Source of the DNA: Brachypterus glaber
Taxonomy: Eukaryota > Arthropoda > Insecta > Coleoptera > Kateretidae
Direction: 5' to 3'
NCBI GenBank assembly: GCA_958510825.1
Contig: OY294048.1
Span: 10,619,589 to 10,683,588, forward strand
DNA length: 64,000 bases
Part shown: positions 32,299 through 42,000 of the stretch, in pieces
How positions within the stretch are numbered: the stretch's first letter is position 1
How the letters are laid out: every line of letters begins with the position of its first letter
Made by a program: the position numbers and the translations under genes
The notes under the pieces: generated by a model
The model's input: the letters and a program-made list of their open reading frames with translations, nothing else
Database searches by the model: none
What the model was told of the DNA's origin: nothing

Positions 32299-34561
32299 CC
32301 CTAAACCCTAGACGTGGAGTCAGCATATGACAATGTAAATTTAGATTTGTTAGTACAATATTTAGCTGAAAATGACATTCCCAAAGATATGGCGACTCTA
32401 ATTTATCACCTTTGTCGGGATCGGAAAATATTTATCCAGGAAGGGGGATCTACCCTAGTAGGTCCAAAAAATGCTAAAAAAGGCCTGGCCCAGGGGTCTA
32501 TCTTGAGCCCTATCCTTTTCAATATATATTCCCAATCCTTGCAACACGTAACTATTCTGGGATGTAAAATCATCCAATATGCAGATGATTTAGCGATAGT
32601 CATATCGGGAGAAGACCCCCAGGCTTTGGTTGATGCCATGAATTTAACCCTCCACAGGATAAATTCATGGCTAATATTGCATGGGTTGGGGATTGCCGCA
32701 AATAAGAGTACCGCTATTCTGTTTAGAAAAACAAGAAGACAACCGTATTTAGGAGACATAACGGTGAATAATGGGGTAATCCCATTACAAGGATCGGTCA
32801 AATATCTAGGAGTCACTCTGGACTGTAGGCTTAATTGGGCAGAACATATTGACGCTTCCTGTACCAAGGCCAAAAAAGGTATCAATCTGCTGCAGGCTCT
32901 ATGTGGGAAAACCTGGGGCTCAGACCCCCAAACACTTATGCTCCTTTACAAGTCCTTAGTCCGACCCCACCTAGAACAAGCTGGCATTCTTCTCTTTAGG
33001 GTACCTCGGGATAAACTCAAACAATTAGAGACTATGCAAAACAAAGCACTAAGAGTTTGTCTCAGACTTATGGATAGCACTCCAATTAATGTTTTATTAT
33101 CAGAAGCGGGAGAATACCCTCTATCCTATAGGAGAAGAATGCTAGCAGCGAAGTTCGTAGGAAAACACCTGTCTATTCAAAATAATCCCATTATAACTAA
33201 TTTGATCACTCTCTACTCTTCTTATAACCATGACCACCCAAGGTACTGGGGGGCAAGACAACCCCCCCCAATTTTGTCCGCTATGGACTCTTACCTAAAC
33301 TATCAACCTCATATTTCAAAATCAGAGATATTTCCCCTATTTAACAACGACCTGAATCCTTTAATTATCACACGCAAGATGCACCTGGCGCCGTTAAAAA
33401 AACAAGAAAACAACAGTCTTCTCTTTAAAGAATATTTCAATAATATGTGGAGAGGTTTCTCCTCGATTTATACAGACGCCTCCAAAAGCCTGGAGGGTGT
33501 TGGAGTCGGTGTATTTATTCCCGCGAAAAACATTTCTATAGCAAAAAAAATCAAAAGCTTTATTACCATTTGTACGGCAGAAACCTTCGCCATTCTTCTT
33601 GCACTTAGGGAGATCTCAGACAGTCGGGGAGAGAATTTCGTATTTTTTGTAGATTCAAAGCCGGCCCTTTTCAGAGTATGCGAACCGGTAACCTCATTTA
33701 AATGTGACAAGATCGTCCTCGAAATTAAAAACATACTTGCGAGACTGGAATCCAACGGAAATGGCGTGTCCTTCTGTTGGGTACCCAGCCACACAAGTAT
33801 TGTAGGGAACGACAAGGCGGACCATTTGGCTGCGGCCGGGGCTGTTGCAAACCATGAACTGCTACCACCTATCTCCTGGCTTGAATTTGAGGCAGAAGAC
33901 ACACATTCAGAAATCCAGAAATGGAAGGACAAATGGACACAGAACATTCAAACTACGGGAAAATTCTACAACACGCACACTACGCAATGGGATAGTAAAC
34001 CTTGGTATTGGAACCTTAACCTCACCAGAAGACATGCTACAACATTATGCAGATTACGAAGTGGTCATTGCCTCTCGAAATCCCATCTACACCGAATAAA
34101 TCAAGTGGAATCTCCCCTATGTGCCTGCGGGGAAACCGAAGACATAAAACATATCCTGCTGGAGTGTCCAAACTACATCATTGCTCGTAATAACATGTTC
34201 CAAAGTTTATCCCAACACATACAATTCCCCGTCAATACCCAAGTTCTATTACACAAACCAAATCCCAATATTACTTCTATATTACTCTCTTTTCTAAACG
34301 AAATACGCATCAACATATAATTCCTACTACGCTTCTTCCTTAGACTTACCGCTTTTAGCTCACCACAATATAGTCGTCGCCGTAGATTAGATAGTATAGT
34401 ATATAGATCTCGCTAGAAACCGTAGTGTAGTGCTAGTAATACAACGAAACCCATTTTAAGCAAAAACTTTTGCAGTGATGAAGACACAAATTTCCAAGTT
34501 TTGAATTTGGCGGAAACGTTTTCACAACGCCAAGCAAAAAGAGAAGAAGAAGAAGAAGAAG
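32299..34561 (+). mobile_element. 5'-truncated non-LTR retrotransposon (I-like, RT plus RNase H) nested in the 3' LTR
   Basis: The insertion is bounded by the 7-bp duplication AAGTAAA (32292-32298 and 34562-34568). The left junction has CCCTAAACCCTAG, then coding sequence entering abruptly at reverse-transcriptase motif A. The right end is a 3' UTR and a (GAA)n tail (34539-34561). The GAA tail merges with the duplication, so the boundary is uncertain by a few bases. Confidence 0.92.
32308..34320 (+). CDS. Non-LTR retrotransposon ORF2 C-terminal part: reverse transcriptase, RNase H, zinc-knuckle tail
   Basis: About 670 residues, open but with no start of its own (GTG/Val at 32314 is internal). 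The frame opens with LDVESAYDNV (motif A) and continues GLAQGSILSPILFNIY (motif B), QYADDLAIV (catalytic YADD, 32578-32589) and VKYLGVTLDCRL. The RNase H domain reads SSIYTDASKS, CTAETFAILLALREI, FFVDSKPAL, WVPSHTSIVGNDKADHLA with all acidic residues visible. The tail has RLRSGHCLSKSHLHRI and CACGETEDIKHILLECP. RNase H after the reverse transcriptase points to the I superclade (I, R1, LOA, Nimb types). The endonuclease and first ORF are missing through 5' truncation, so this copy cannot move itself. Confidence 0.92.
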   Translation, partial: LDVESAYDNVNLDLLVQYLAENDIPKDMATLIYHLCRDRKIFIQEGGSTLVGPKNAKKGLAQGSILSPILFNIYSQSLQHVTILGCKIIQYADDLAIVISGEDPQALVDAMNLTLHRINSWLILHGLGIAANKSTAILFRKTRRQPYLGDITVNNGVIPLQGSVKYLGVTLDCRLNWAEHIDASCTKAKKGINLLQALCGKTWGSDPQTLMLLYKSLVRPHLEQAGILLFRVPRDKLKQLETMQNKALRVCLRLMDSTPINVLLSEAGEYPLSYRRRMLAAKFVGKHLSIQNNPIITNLITLYSSYNHDHPRYWGARQPPPILSAMDSYLNYQPHISKSEIFPLFNNDLNPLIITRKMHLAPLKKQENNSLLFKEYFNNMWRGFSSIYTDASKSLEGVGVGVFIPAKNISIAKKIKSFITICTAETFAILLALREISDSRGENFVFFVDSKPALFRVCEPVTSFKCDKIVLEIKNILARLESNGNGVSFCWVPSHTSIVGNDKADHLAAAGAVANHELLPPISWLEFEAEDTHSEIQKWKDKWTQNIQTTGKFYNTHTTQWDSKPWYWNLNLTRRHATTLCRLRSGHCLSKSHLHRINQVESPLCACGETEDIKHILLECPNYIIARNNMFQSLSQHIQFPVNTQVLLHKPNPNITSILLSFLNEIRINI

Positions 34562-34568
34562 AAGTAAA

Positions 34569-34654
34569 ATATGAATATTGGGTAGAATAAACGAGTTCAA
34601 GTTATTTAAAGTGTTTGCCTTTATTTCGTGTGACCTATAGGAGAAATTACCATA
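34569..34654 (+). repeat. 3' LTR, second part (86 bp)
   Basis: ATATGAATATTGGG...AATTACCATA equals the last 86 bases of the 5' LTR; 150 plus 86 gives the full 236. Followed by target duplication CTGTC. Confidence 0.92.
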
Positions 34655-34659
34655 CTGTC

Positions 34660-35044
34660 AAATCTAAAGTAGTCCCTCGAGTTGTCCAGAATAGTGACAT
34701 GTGTAATAATGGCACTGTGTGGTATCAATATTTTTTCTAGACTTTTTAACACCACATAGTGGCAAATATTTGTCAGCATTATTTGTCAGCATAAGTAATA
34801 GATAATATTATAAATAATAGTAATTTACAAAACGGGAAAAGTCCATTCCTAATTTCTGTGCGTATAATAGTACGAGAAATTGGAAATTTTGAAATCATTA
34901 ATCATGATTTATGAATAATTATCGATTATCGTTTATCAAAACCAGATTTTATTTGCTTACTTTATCATTAAATGGTACGATAATACCTGTAACACAATGT
35001 TTCCGATTAATTTTAAAGGCATGACAAAAATAGTTACCATAGAT
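34660..35044. other. Spacer between copia element and the cysteine-rich gene
   Basis: AT-rich, single-copy in this window. It should hold the promoter and 5' UTR of the gene starting at 35045, but I see no clear TATA or initiator. Confidence 0.45.
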
Positions 35045-35147
35045 ATGAATATAAATATTCACTATTTAGTTAGTTTAACAGCAATGTTAGTGATTTTCTA
35101 TATGTTTTTATTAATTCCACTATTAAGTCAAGCTAAGGATAAATTAG
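35045..35147 (+). CDS. Cysteine-rich gene exon 1 (signal peptide)
   Basis: ATG in context AGATATGAAT. It encodes MNINIHYLVSL...LLIPLLSQAKDKL. Donor TTAG|GTAATT at 35148. If unspliced, the frame stops three codons later. Confidence 0.7.
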
Positions 35148-38100
35148 GTAATTAGTAAATTATTATTATCAAGTATCTAAAGGGCAGTTTATAGAACATT
35201 TTCTGTGAAAAACTCTAAATTTCACCTTTCACTTTATTAGAAAAACTGTCAAAAGTAAAACTTCAAAAAAAGATTTTTTTTAGCTTCTTTTTCAAACATC
35301 TGTACCTTCGATTGGAATTGATAAAATGTAAAGTATAAGTAGGGTCACTTCATCTGTACTTGGTCTGTTTTTGCTCTGGTTTTCGTTTTTGTCTTCCTTT
35401 CGTGTAGCGCCACACAACAAATGAAAATCGAAAATTTCCCCTCTTTTTCCCTTAAGCTTAGAGATACGAGATTTGGAATTTCATTTTATAAGGTTCCGGT
35501 GCCGGAGCTTAAAAAAATATATGTAGAAGCCTTCATTAACTTAAGACGGCAACCCTATTACATTGATTTGACAATGTAAATTTTTTGATTTAGACAGGTG
35601 TCAGTAGAATAGAATTTTATAAATAAGGTTTTATAAGTAAGATTTAAACTCTAATTCCCATTAAAAATCTAAAAAATATACTTATCTATTAAACAAAATA
35701 CTAAGGTAAGAAAATTATCTATTATCTTAGCAATAATATAAGAGGATTTAAAAGTATTTTTTGAACTGAAGTATAGTCACTCCATATAGCACCAGCTCAC
35801 CTCACCTCACCTCACCTCACAAACGTGTAACTCTTGACTTTCCTCAATTGACCTTCCAGTAAGCTCTCCTCACCTCACAAACGTGTAACTCTTGACTTTC
35901 CTCAATTGACCTTCCAATAAGTCTAAGCCATTTTACTCTCTTATTTTGTTTCTATTTCCTATAGTAAAATATTTTTGTAAACATAATATATTATACAAAA
36001 ATATTTTAAAACCAAAAAGCCTCATCACATATTTACTTACCTCCAGGACTTTTAAATAATTTAATATTTTTATTTGAATTGCTAAAGAACTTTGCCACAC
36101 AGCAGTATTTAACCATTTTTGTCTGGTTATGAACTTGTGCAAAAAGCAGGATTTATTGTTCTAGAAGCTAAACATCCCCTTAAACAAAGGGTTAAGTAGG
36201 GGTACTTGAATTGAATTTCATACCAAACTTTCTCACATTTTATTAAACATAACTGACTGGATGCCTTTAACTCGATTTTACTTGAGATACTTTATGATTT
36301 GTTACTTTTTTTGGTGCTTGGGGGGTAGTTTAAGCCTCTTTGTGGGGGTGGATTTTCATCAAATCCAAGGGTGGTACCCCTTTACGTGATTTTTATGTTT
36401 TATATTACATTTTTTTTTTTAATATTTTGCATTTTTTATTTTTTAACCCCTTTAAGGGTCACTTGCACCAACGATGTTTTAACTTTAAACTTGGTTTAAA
36501 TTGTTAGTCAACCAATCAAAACACAGCATTTTTAACTTTAACTCAGTTTAGTCGAGATAATCCCAGTTTAAGAGTTGGTGCAAGTGGCCCTAAGAAGGTT
36601 AAACTAAGTCCAAACCAAACCAGTTAATTTAAAATGTAAAAAAATGAAATTCTGCATTTTATTGAAATGCATTATTAATGTAAGGTTTTTTCAAGGAACT
36701 AAACTTAAAAAAATGTATCAATTTATTTTTATTTTTATTTTAAGTCGTCACAAAAAGTGAGAAACAGATGCCAATAACCAGTATGTCCTTCTCTGTTCTC
36801 AGGCAAAAAATTTACGCCCAAAACATTATTTAACCAATCGTCTTCCATTGCAAAATGAAATTGAAGATAATTTTGTTTTTATGGACGATAACGCCTCTCC
36901 CCACCGCACAAGAAGGGTTACCAATTTTCTACAGCAAGGGAATGTTCAAAGAATGAACTGACCAGCAAACTCACCTGACATGAATCCTTGTGAGAACGTG
37001 TGGGATATGCTAAAAAGGGTCATTTTGAACAGAGATAACCCCCCGTTCACCCTTCAGGAGTTAATTGTTGCTGCTCAAGAAGAATGGAACAACATATCGC
37101 AGGAAGCCATTAACAACCTTTTTATTGGCATGCACAACGTGTAACTGTTTTGTTTAAGTACAGAGGAGGACATACTTGTTATTGACATCTTTGTTTCTCA
37201 CATTTTGAGGACTAACCTTACATGTGATAAAACATTTCAATAAAATGTAGAATTGAACCCACATACTTCTTACAATAATTGTTGTTTGCGTTTCAAATTA
37301 AAAGGGGGGGGCAAGAATTTTGGCGGTGTGTGGACCTATTTATATCCATTTTATGATTAAAAGTTAATTATTTTATTAAATACGGTTGTGGAATTGTTTT
37401 CTATCGCTTTTTATTTGTTATTTTATTACGCCACTTTAAACTTTGATGATTCCGTGCTTTCTTTTTGGTCTTGTAAAGGGTTTTATTACAAATTTCACTG
37501 AAAAAAAAAAAAAGAATAGTTAAATTAAACAACAACACACTGCCCGGTAAAAGAGCTTTCCTATTTTTCACATCCGCGCGTGAAATGGATTTATTATTAT
37601 CAGATTCACTTTCAGCAACCTCAAAAACCCCAATATACCAATTTTCAAGAAAACTACCCCCGCCCCTCAGGGGGTAAAGTTAGATTTTTTTTGTTAACAT
37701 ATTCAATAATTAAATAAAGAATTTTAAAAATAATAATTGTGGCCCTTCTACGCTTTCGTAGATTTTAAATATTAATTTATTATTAAACCTTTTTATTGGC
37801 ATGCACAACGTGTAACTGTTTTGTTTAAGTACAGAGGAGGACATACTTGTTATTGACATCTTTGTTTCTCACATTTTGAGGACTAACCTTACATGTGATA
37901 AAACATTTCAATAAAATGTAGAATTGAACCCACATACTTCTTACAATAATTGTTGTTTGCGTTTCAAATTAAAAGGGGGGGGGCAAGAATTTTGGCGGTG
38001 TGTGGACCTATTTATATCCATTTTATGATTAAAAGTTAATTATTTTATTAAATACGGTTGTGGAATTGTTTTCTATCGCTTTTTATTTATGTTATTTTAT

Positions 38101-38707
38101 TACGCCACTTTAAACTTTGATGTTTCCGTGCTTTCTTTTTGGTCTTGTAAAGGGTTTTATTACAAATTTCACTGAAAAAAAAAAGAATAGTTAAATTAAA
38201 CAACAACACACTGCCCGGTAAAAGAGCTTTCCTATTTTTCACATCCGCGCGTGAAATGGATTTATTATTATCAGATTCACTTTCAGCAACCTCAAAAACC
38301 CCAATATACCAATTTTCAAGAAAACTACCCCCGCCCCTCAGGGGGTAAAGTTAGATTTTTTTTGTTAACATATTCAATAATTAAATAAAGAATTTTAAAA
38401 ATAATAATTGTGGCCCTTCTACGCTTTCGTAGATTTTAAATATTAATTTTATTTTTTTGTTTTAGAAAATTTATCATTTTGTGACAAACTATGTAATATA
38501 TCTTGTAATGGAAGTTGCAGTTTATATTTTAACGATGATAATGTAATAAAATGTGGACTAAAATGTTATTATAATGGTAATGGACAAAAATTATGTTATT
38601 GCATAAAGGCAATTGATTTTTCCAATATGGCTTTAACAATTAATAACTCCAATAAAAAATATTTTTTTATAATTATAGGTACCGTGCTACATTTTCTAAT
38701 AAATTAA
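35045..38707 (+). CDS. Small secreted cysteine-rich protein, probably GPI-anchored; two exons, function unknown
   Basis: Exon 1 (35045-35147) and exon 2 (38466-38707) join in phase (one base plus two, a Glu codon) into 114 residues. Residues 1-30 form a signal peptide (hydrophobic 7-27, likely cleaved after LLSQA). Eight cysteines follow at 40, 44, 48, 52, 64, 68, 78 and 80: C-x3-C-x3-C-x3-C-x11-C-x3-C-x9-C-x-C, even in number as for a disulfide-bonded domain. After a hydrophilic NNSNKK stretch the protein ends with about 15 hydrophobic residues (YFFIIIGTVLHFLIN), a GPI-signal-like tail. AATAAA occurs at 38708, just after the stop. I do not recognise the family. The CxxxC and CxC spacing recalls defensin-type folds, but one required cysteine position is absent. 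Confidence 0.72.
35148..36455 (+). other. Left part of the cysteine-rich gene intron
   Basis: AT-rich. At 35800-35925 an imperfect direct repeat of CTCACCTCACAAACGTGTAAC...CAATTGACCTTCCA (two copies, about 62 bases apart), preceded by (CTCAC)n. No exon seen. Confidence 0.5.
36456..36590. mobile_element. PIF/Harbinger-like MITE (135 bp)
   Basis: Inverted ends GGGTCACTTGCACCAAC / GTTGGTGCAAGTGGCCC with TAA on both sides (36453-36455, 36591-36593), the 3-bp TWA duplication typical of PIF/Harbinger. Interior AACTTTAAACTTGG / CCCAGTTTAAGAG also folds back. Confidence 0.8.
36640..37270 (+). mobile_element. Defective Tc1/mariner-type transposon
   Basis: Long inverted ends: TGCATTTTATTGAAATG... and GTGAGAAACAGATGCCAATA at the left; ...TATTGACATCTTTGTTTCTCAC and CATTTCAATAAAATGTAG at the right. 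They enclose a transposase remnant. The right end is included in the tandem duplication that follows. Confidence 0.78.
36869..37144 (+). pseudogene. Tc1-type transposase C-terminal fragment, broken
   Basis: Reads FVFMDDNASPHRTRRVTNFL (second catalytic Asp region) and, after an in-frame TGA at 36959 where Tc1 proteins have Trp, PANSPDMNPCENVWDMLKR (third catalytic acid). It ends FIGMHNV. The N-terminal DNA-binding part and first catalytic Asp are absent. Inactive. Confidence 0.85.
37115..38449. repeat. 671-bp tandem duplication inside the intron
   Basis: Copies at 37115-37785 and 37786-38449 start AACCTTTTTATTGGCATGCA and differ at only a few bases and homopolymer lengths. The unit covers the Tc1 right end plus non-transposon sequence (GGAATTGTTTTCTATCGC, CTACCCCCGCCCCTCAGGGG). 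The second copy ends just before the exon 2 acceptor tract. Confidence 0.92.
38466..38707 (+). CDS. Cysteine-rich gene exon 2 (Cys domain and hydrophobic tail)
   Basis: Acceptor TTTTTTTGTTTTAG ends at 38465 after a long pyrimidine tract. It encodes the eight-cysteine domain and the C-terminal hydrophobic tail; stop TAA at 38705. Confidence 0.72.
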
Positions 38708-38770
38708 ATAAAACCAAGCAATAAGTTTATAGTTTATAGGGGTCGTTTTACCTTCAAATTTTAAAAAATA

Positions 38771-39735
38771 CCCAGGTAGCAAGGAATGTTATATTACAAG
38801 AAATTAACATCACTTTTGGGTGTTTTTTTAACTTAATCATAACATCACATAATATTGAAAAATAACATGTATTTAACATCACATTTGCAATGTAACACGT
38901 GAGACGTGACAACCATGTTATTTAATAACAAATATTTACCAACGCTGTGAATATATCACATGTCACATGTTAACGTGGCTTTCACGTGAATGTCGTGTTA
39001 TTTTGCTTCTCACCTACGTTCGAAGCAAACAAATCGATATAAGATGAGTAAAATATTATTATTAGAGTAAAATATTATTATTATAAGGGAATGGAGATTT
39101 CTCCTGGTAGATTAGACAGGGACAAAAGTTCTACCCAAAAAGGATAGAAGACATACATACATTCCCACTTCCACCTAACCAAACAAATTCTGTATTTGTT
39201 CTTTGTTGAACAAATACAAAATTTACTTGGCCGGGCGAAAAGTGTAAATATATTATTTTTATTAAAGAAATTATTGGCGCCATCTAAATTTTAGTAGAAT
39301 TATCTTATTCTACAGATTCACATTAGCTATGTTCGTTCGTGCCGCTCACTGCTACACTTTCCGGCCAACCAAATAAATACTGTATTTGTTGTATGAAAAA
39401 CAAATACAGTATTTATTTGGTTGACTGGAAAGTGTAGCACAAATGAGATAGAGATAGGGTAGACGTCTTTTGTTTCATAATTCTAGTTGTAGAGAGCTCC
39501 ATTGTATACACATTATACGATTTCCAATGGATATAAGGAAATTGTATACACATTTTACGATTTCCAATGGATAGGAGGCTCTGCCGGGCTTCTCAAGACC
39601 ACAGACACGGATTAAAGGAATATATTTTCCGCTTAATCTGCAATTTCGTATTTTGGATCTATCTGTTTCAATCTGTGATTGTTTCAATTACTGATTGATT
39701 TTAAATCAGAAATTGTTTATAGGGTTATGGCGTTA
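38771..39735. mobile_element. MITE family C, copy 2 (reverse, truncated and interrupted)
   Basis: Begins CCCAGGTAGCAAGGAATG like the right end of family C, runs to about 39088, is interrupted by unrelated sequence, resumes near 39505 (CATTATACGATTTCCAATGG) and is lost after about 39735. Confidence 0.75.
39170..39437. repeat. Two hairpins of one palindromic repeat inside family C copy 2
   Basis: 39352-39437: CTACACTTTCCGGCCAACCA... pairs with ...TGGTTGACTGGAAAGTGTAG, arms about 39 bases. 39177-39247 is an older relative (AACCAAACAAATTCTGTATT / AATACAAAATTTACTTGG). Confidence 0.75.
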
Positions 39736-40330
39736 TGGCCATTAAGGGTCCTTTCGAACAAAAAACTCCTTAATTTTTTTCTTGTCCATGATGGAAAAAA
39801 CCAATATGTATGTGTGAGTGAGAGCCGGTTCCGATTGGTTAAAATGCAATTTTTCGCATTTGTAAGGCTTTTATTGATCCGAAAATTCTCGGTTATTAAT
39901 GAAGGTATCGATATGGGGTTTTTACCATTGTTTAGTTAAAGAGTTGCTTGAGTGCATTTTTTTGATTTTTTTGTTTTAATATATTTCAATTTAAAAATTA
40001 GGAAATTTTACGTAATTTCAATTATAAAAAACTAATTTTAAAAGTCCTTAAAGCAAAAAAATAAAAAAAAGGATGACATTAGCCACTCAAGCAACTCTTT
40101 AACTGTACAATAAAAAACATCTTAATATATTAAGATGTTATAACATCTTTAATAACTGACAATTTTCGGATCAAAATTTGGTCTGCAAGAGCGAAAAATG
40201 TGACTCATTTGAGTCATTATATAATATAACATAATATTATATATGAAATAAAGCTACATGGTGGTTGAATGAAACGATATAAAAACCTTATATATAATTA
40301 AATAAATAAACTTTTATTATCCAACAGTTT
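39736..40330. other. Intergenic AT-rich DNA
   Basis: The 86-residue frame at 39679 runs from repeat C into AT-rich sequence with no domain and is not called. Near 39950-40090 TAAAGAGTTGCTTGAGTG and CACTCAAGCAACTCTTTAAC form inverted ends of a small foldback repeat. Confidence 0.5.
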
Positions 40331-41090
40331 CCCAGGTAGCAAAATAACATGACATTCACGTGAAAGCCACGTTAATATGTGACATGTGATGTTAAGATTG
40401 TAGTCTCATTTAACAAGAATGTAGCATGGTGGGGATGTCCTAAGTCCGCCTCTAATAACATCACACAATGACATCCCGAAAATAACGTGTTTGTGACATC
40501 ATAAATCCACATTCCTGTTATATTTAATATCTTATGGATGCCGTTACTGTTACTTTAATATTTAAATAATATCCTAGGATATTAGCTTTTTCTAAATTAT
40601 ACCCTATAGAAAAATCGGATTTAAAATCAATCAGTAATTGAAACAATCACAGATTGAAACAGATAGATTCTAAATACGAAATTGCAGATTAAGCGAAGAA
40701 TATATTCCTTTAATCCGTGTTCGTGGTCTTGAGAAACCCGGCAGAGCCCCCTATCCATTGGAAATCGTATAATGTGTATACAATTTCCTTATAATAATTT
40801 ACTCTATCAACATCATCTTATATCGATTTTTTTGCTTCGAACGTCGGTGAGAAGCAAAATAACATGACATTCACGTGAAAGCCACGTTAATATGTGACAT
40901 GCGATATATTCACAGCGTTGCTAAATATTTGTTATTAAATAACATGTTTGTCACGTCACACGTGTTACGTTGCAAATTTGATGTTAAATACATGTTATTT
41001 TTCAATATTATGTGATGTTATGATTTAGTTTAAAAATACACCCAAAAGTGAAGTTAATTTCTTGTAATATAACATCCCTTGCTACCTGGG
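40331..41090. mobile_element. MITE family C, copy 3 (complete)
   Basis: 760 bp, CCCAGGTAGCAA to TTGCTACCTGGG, colinear with copy 1, flanked by TT on each side. Confidence 0.88.
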
Positions 41091-41895
41091 TTAAAAACCA
41101 ATAACAGGACAACATTTTACAATATTAATAAAAAAGAATAAGGACATTAGAAATATTAGTAAAATACAAATTTTACAAAAAAATCTACCTAAAGATTTCT
41201 CTTATATATAATTTTACCTAAGCTAGAATAATTAACATCTAAATCACTATTTAAAGAATTAAAATTATCACACATGATGTATAATGGAGATTTATACGAA
41301 ATATTTGTTCTTGCAAAGTTGACATAAAATGTATCAATCTGTCTTAAATTATTTCGAGGTACTTTAAAATTTATTTTATTAAGTTAGTCTATACATTAAT
41401 TTGATTGTTTAATAGTTTAAATAAGAAACAAAGAGAGGAATTTGTTTAATAGTTTAAATAAGAAACAAAGAGAGGATTTTTTTCTATTGTTCAACCACCA
41501 CGTAGCTTTATTTCATTGGCGACGATGATGTCTAGAATATTCTATGCTACCTTATATGCATACATGCAGAGCATTATGCTAAGAATATTCCCAATGGGAG
41601 GTTTTAAGCACCTTCCTAGAAGGAAATATGCTATCAGGGATCAATTAGTTTATTTGAATTGGATAAGTAGTTATTAAATAGTATTCAAATTAGGTGGCTA
41701 CTATTGTACCGTCTATTAAATCAAAGCTATGATTGAAAAACATATAAACGAACTTGTTTTTTACTCTCACACCGGTAGAGTCTAATTTAGCTATTAGAGG
41801 ACTTGGTTATGATTTAAGTGAATAATAGCAGGTTATATTCTGGTATGACGCTTTAGAATATTGTTGAAAATACAAAATAAACTAAGATAATTTAT
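41091..41895. other. Intergenic AT-rich DNA
   Basis: A 42-base direct repeat GTTTAATAGTTTAAATAAGA...AGAGAGGA occurs twice at about 41404-41475. No gene seen. Confidence 0.5.
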
Positions 41896-42000
41896 TTTTT
41901 GCACGACCAAGACTAAAACCTAATTTTACGCTTTAATTTTCTGGACTAAACTTGCCGTTTTTTTCCCTAGGGAATAAAACGGCAACCTTGATAATATTAA

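Larger units (their letters stand above)
28493..34654 (+). mobile_element. Ty1/copia LTR retrotransposon, with a non-LTR element nested in its 3' LTR
   Basis: Identical 236-bp LTRs (TATTGATTATG...AATTACCATA) flank one long gag-pol frame. The 5-bp target duplication CTGTC lies at 28488-28492 and 34655-34659. The primer-binding site GGTTATGGGCCCAG directly after the 5' LTR is the same as in Drosophila copia, which primes with a fragment of initiator tRNA-Met. A purine tract AAATGGGGGAGAG precedes the 3' LTR. By eye the two LTRs show no differences, which indicates recent insertion. The pol frame lacks the RNase H part. Confidence 0.95.

Noticed and set aside
32299..32311. Interstitial telomere
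   Set aside because: Only two CCCTAAA-type units, limited to a retrotransposon junction; kept as a junction oddity only.
32406..33947. Two 159-residue minus-strand frames
   Set aside because: Both lie opposite the RT-RNase H coding sequence, which has clear motifs; these are antisense shadows.
38466..38707. Classical insect defensin
   Set aside because: CxxxC and CxC are present, but the cysteine between them with defensin spacing is missing and a GPI-like tail follows.
39679..39939. 86-residue plus-strand frame
   Set aside because: Starts inside MITE family C and continues into AT-rich DNA; no recognisable protein.
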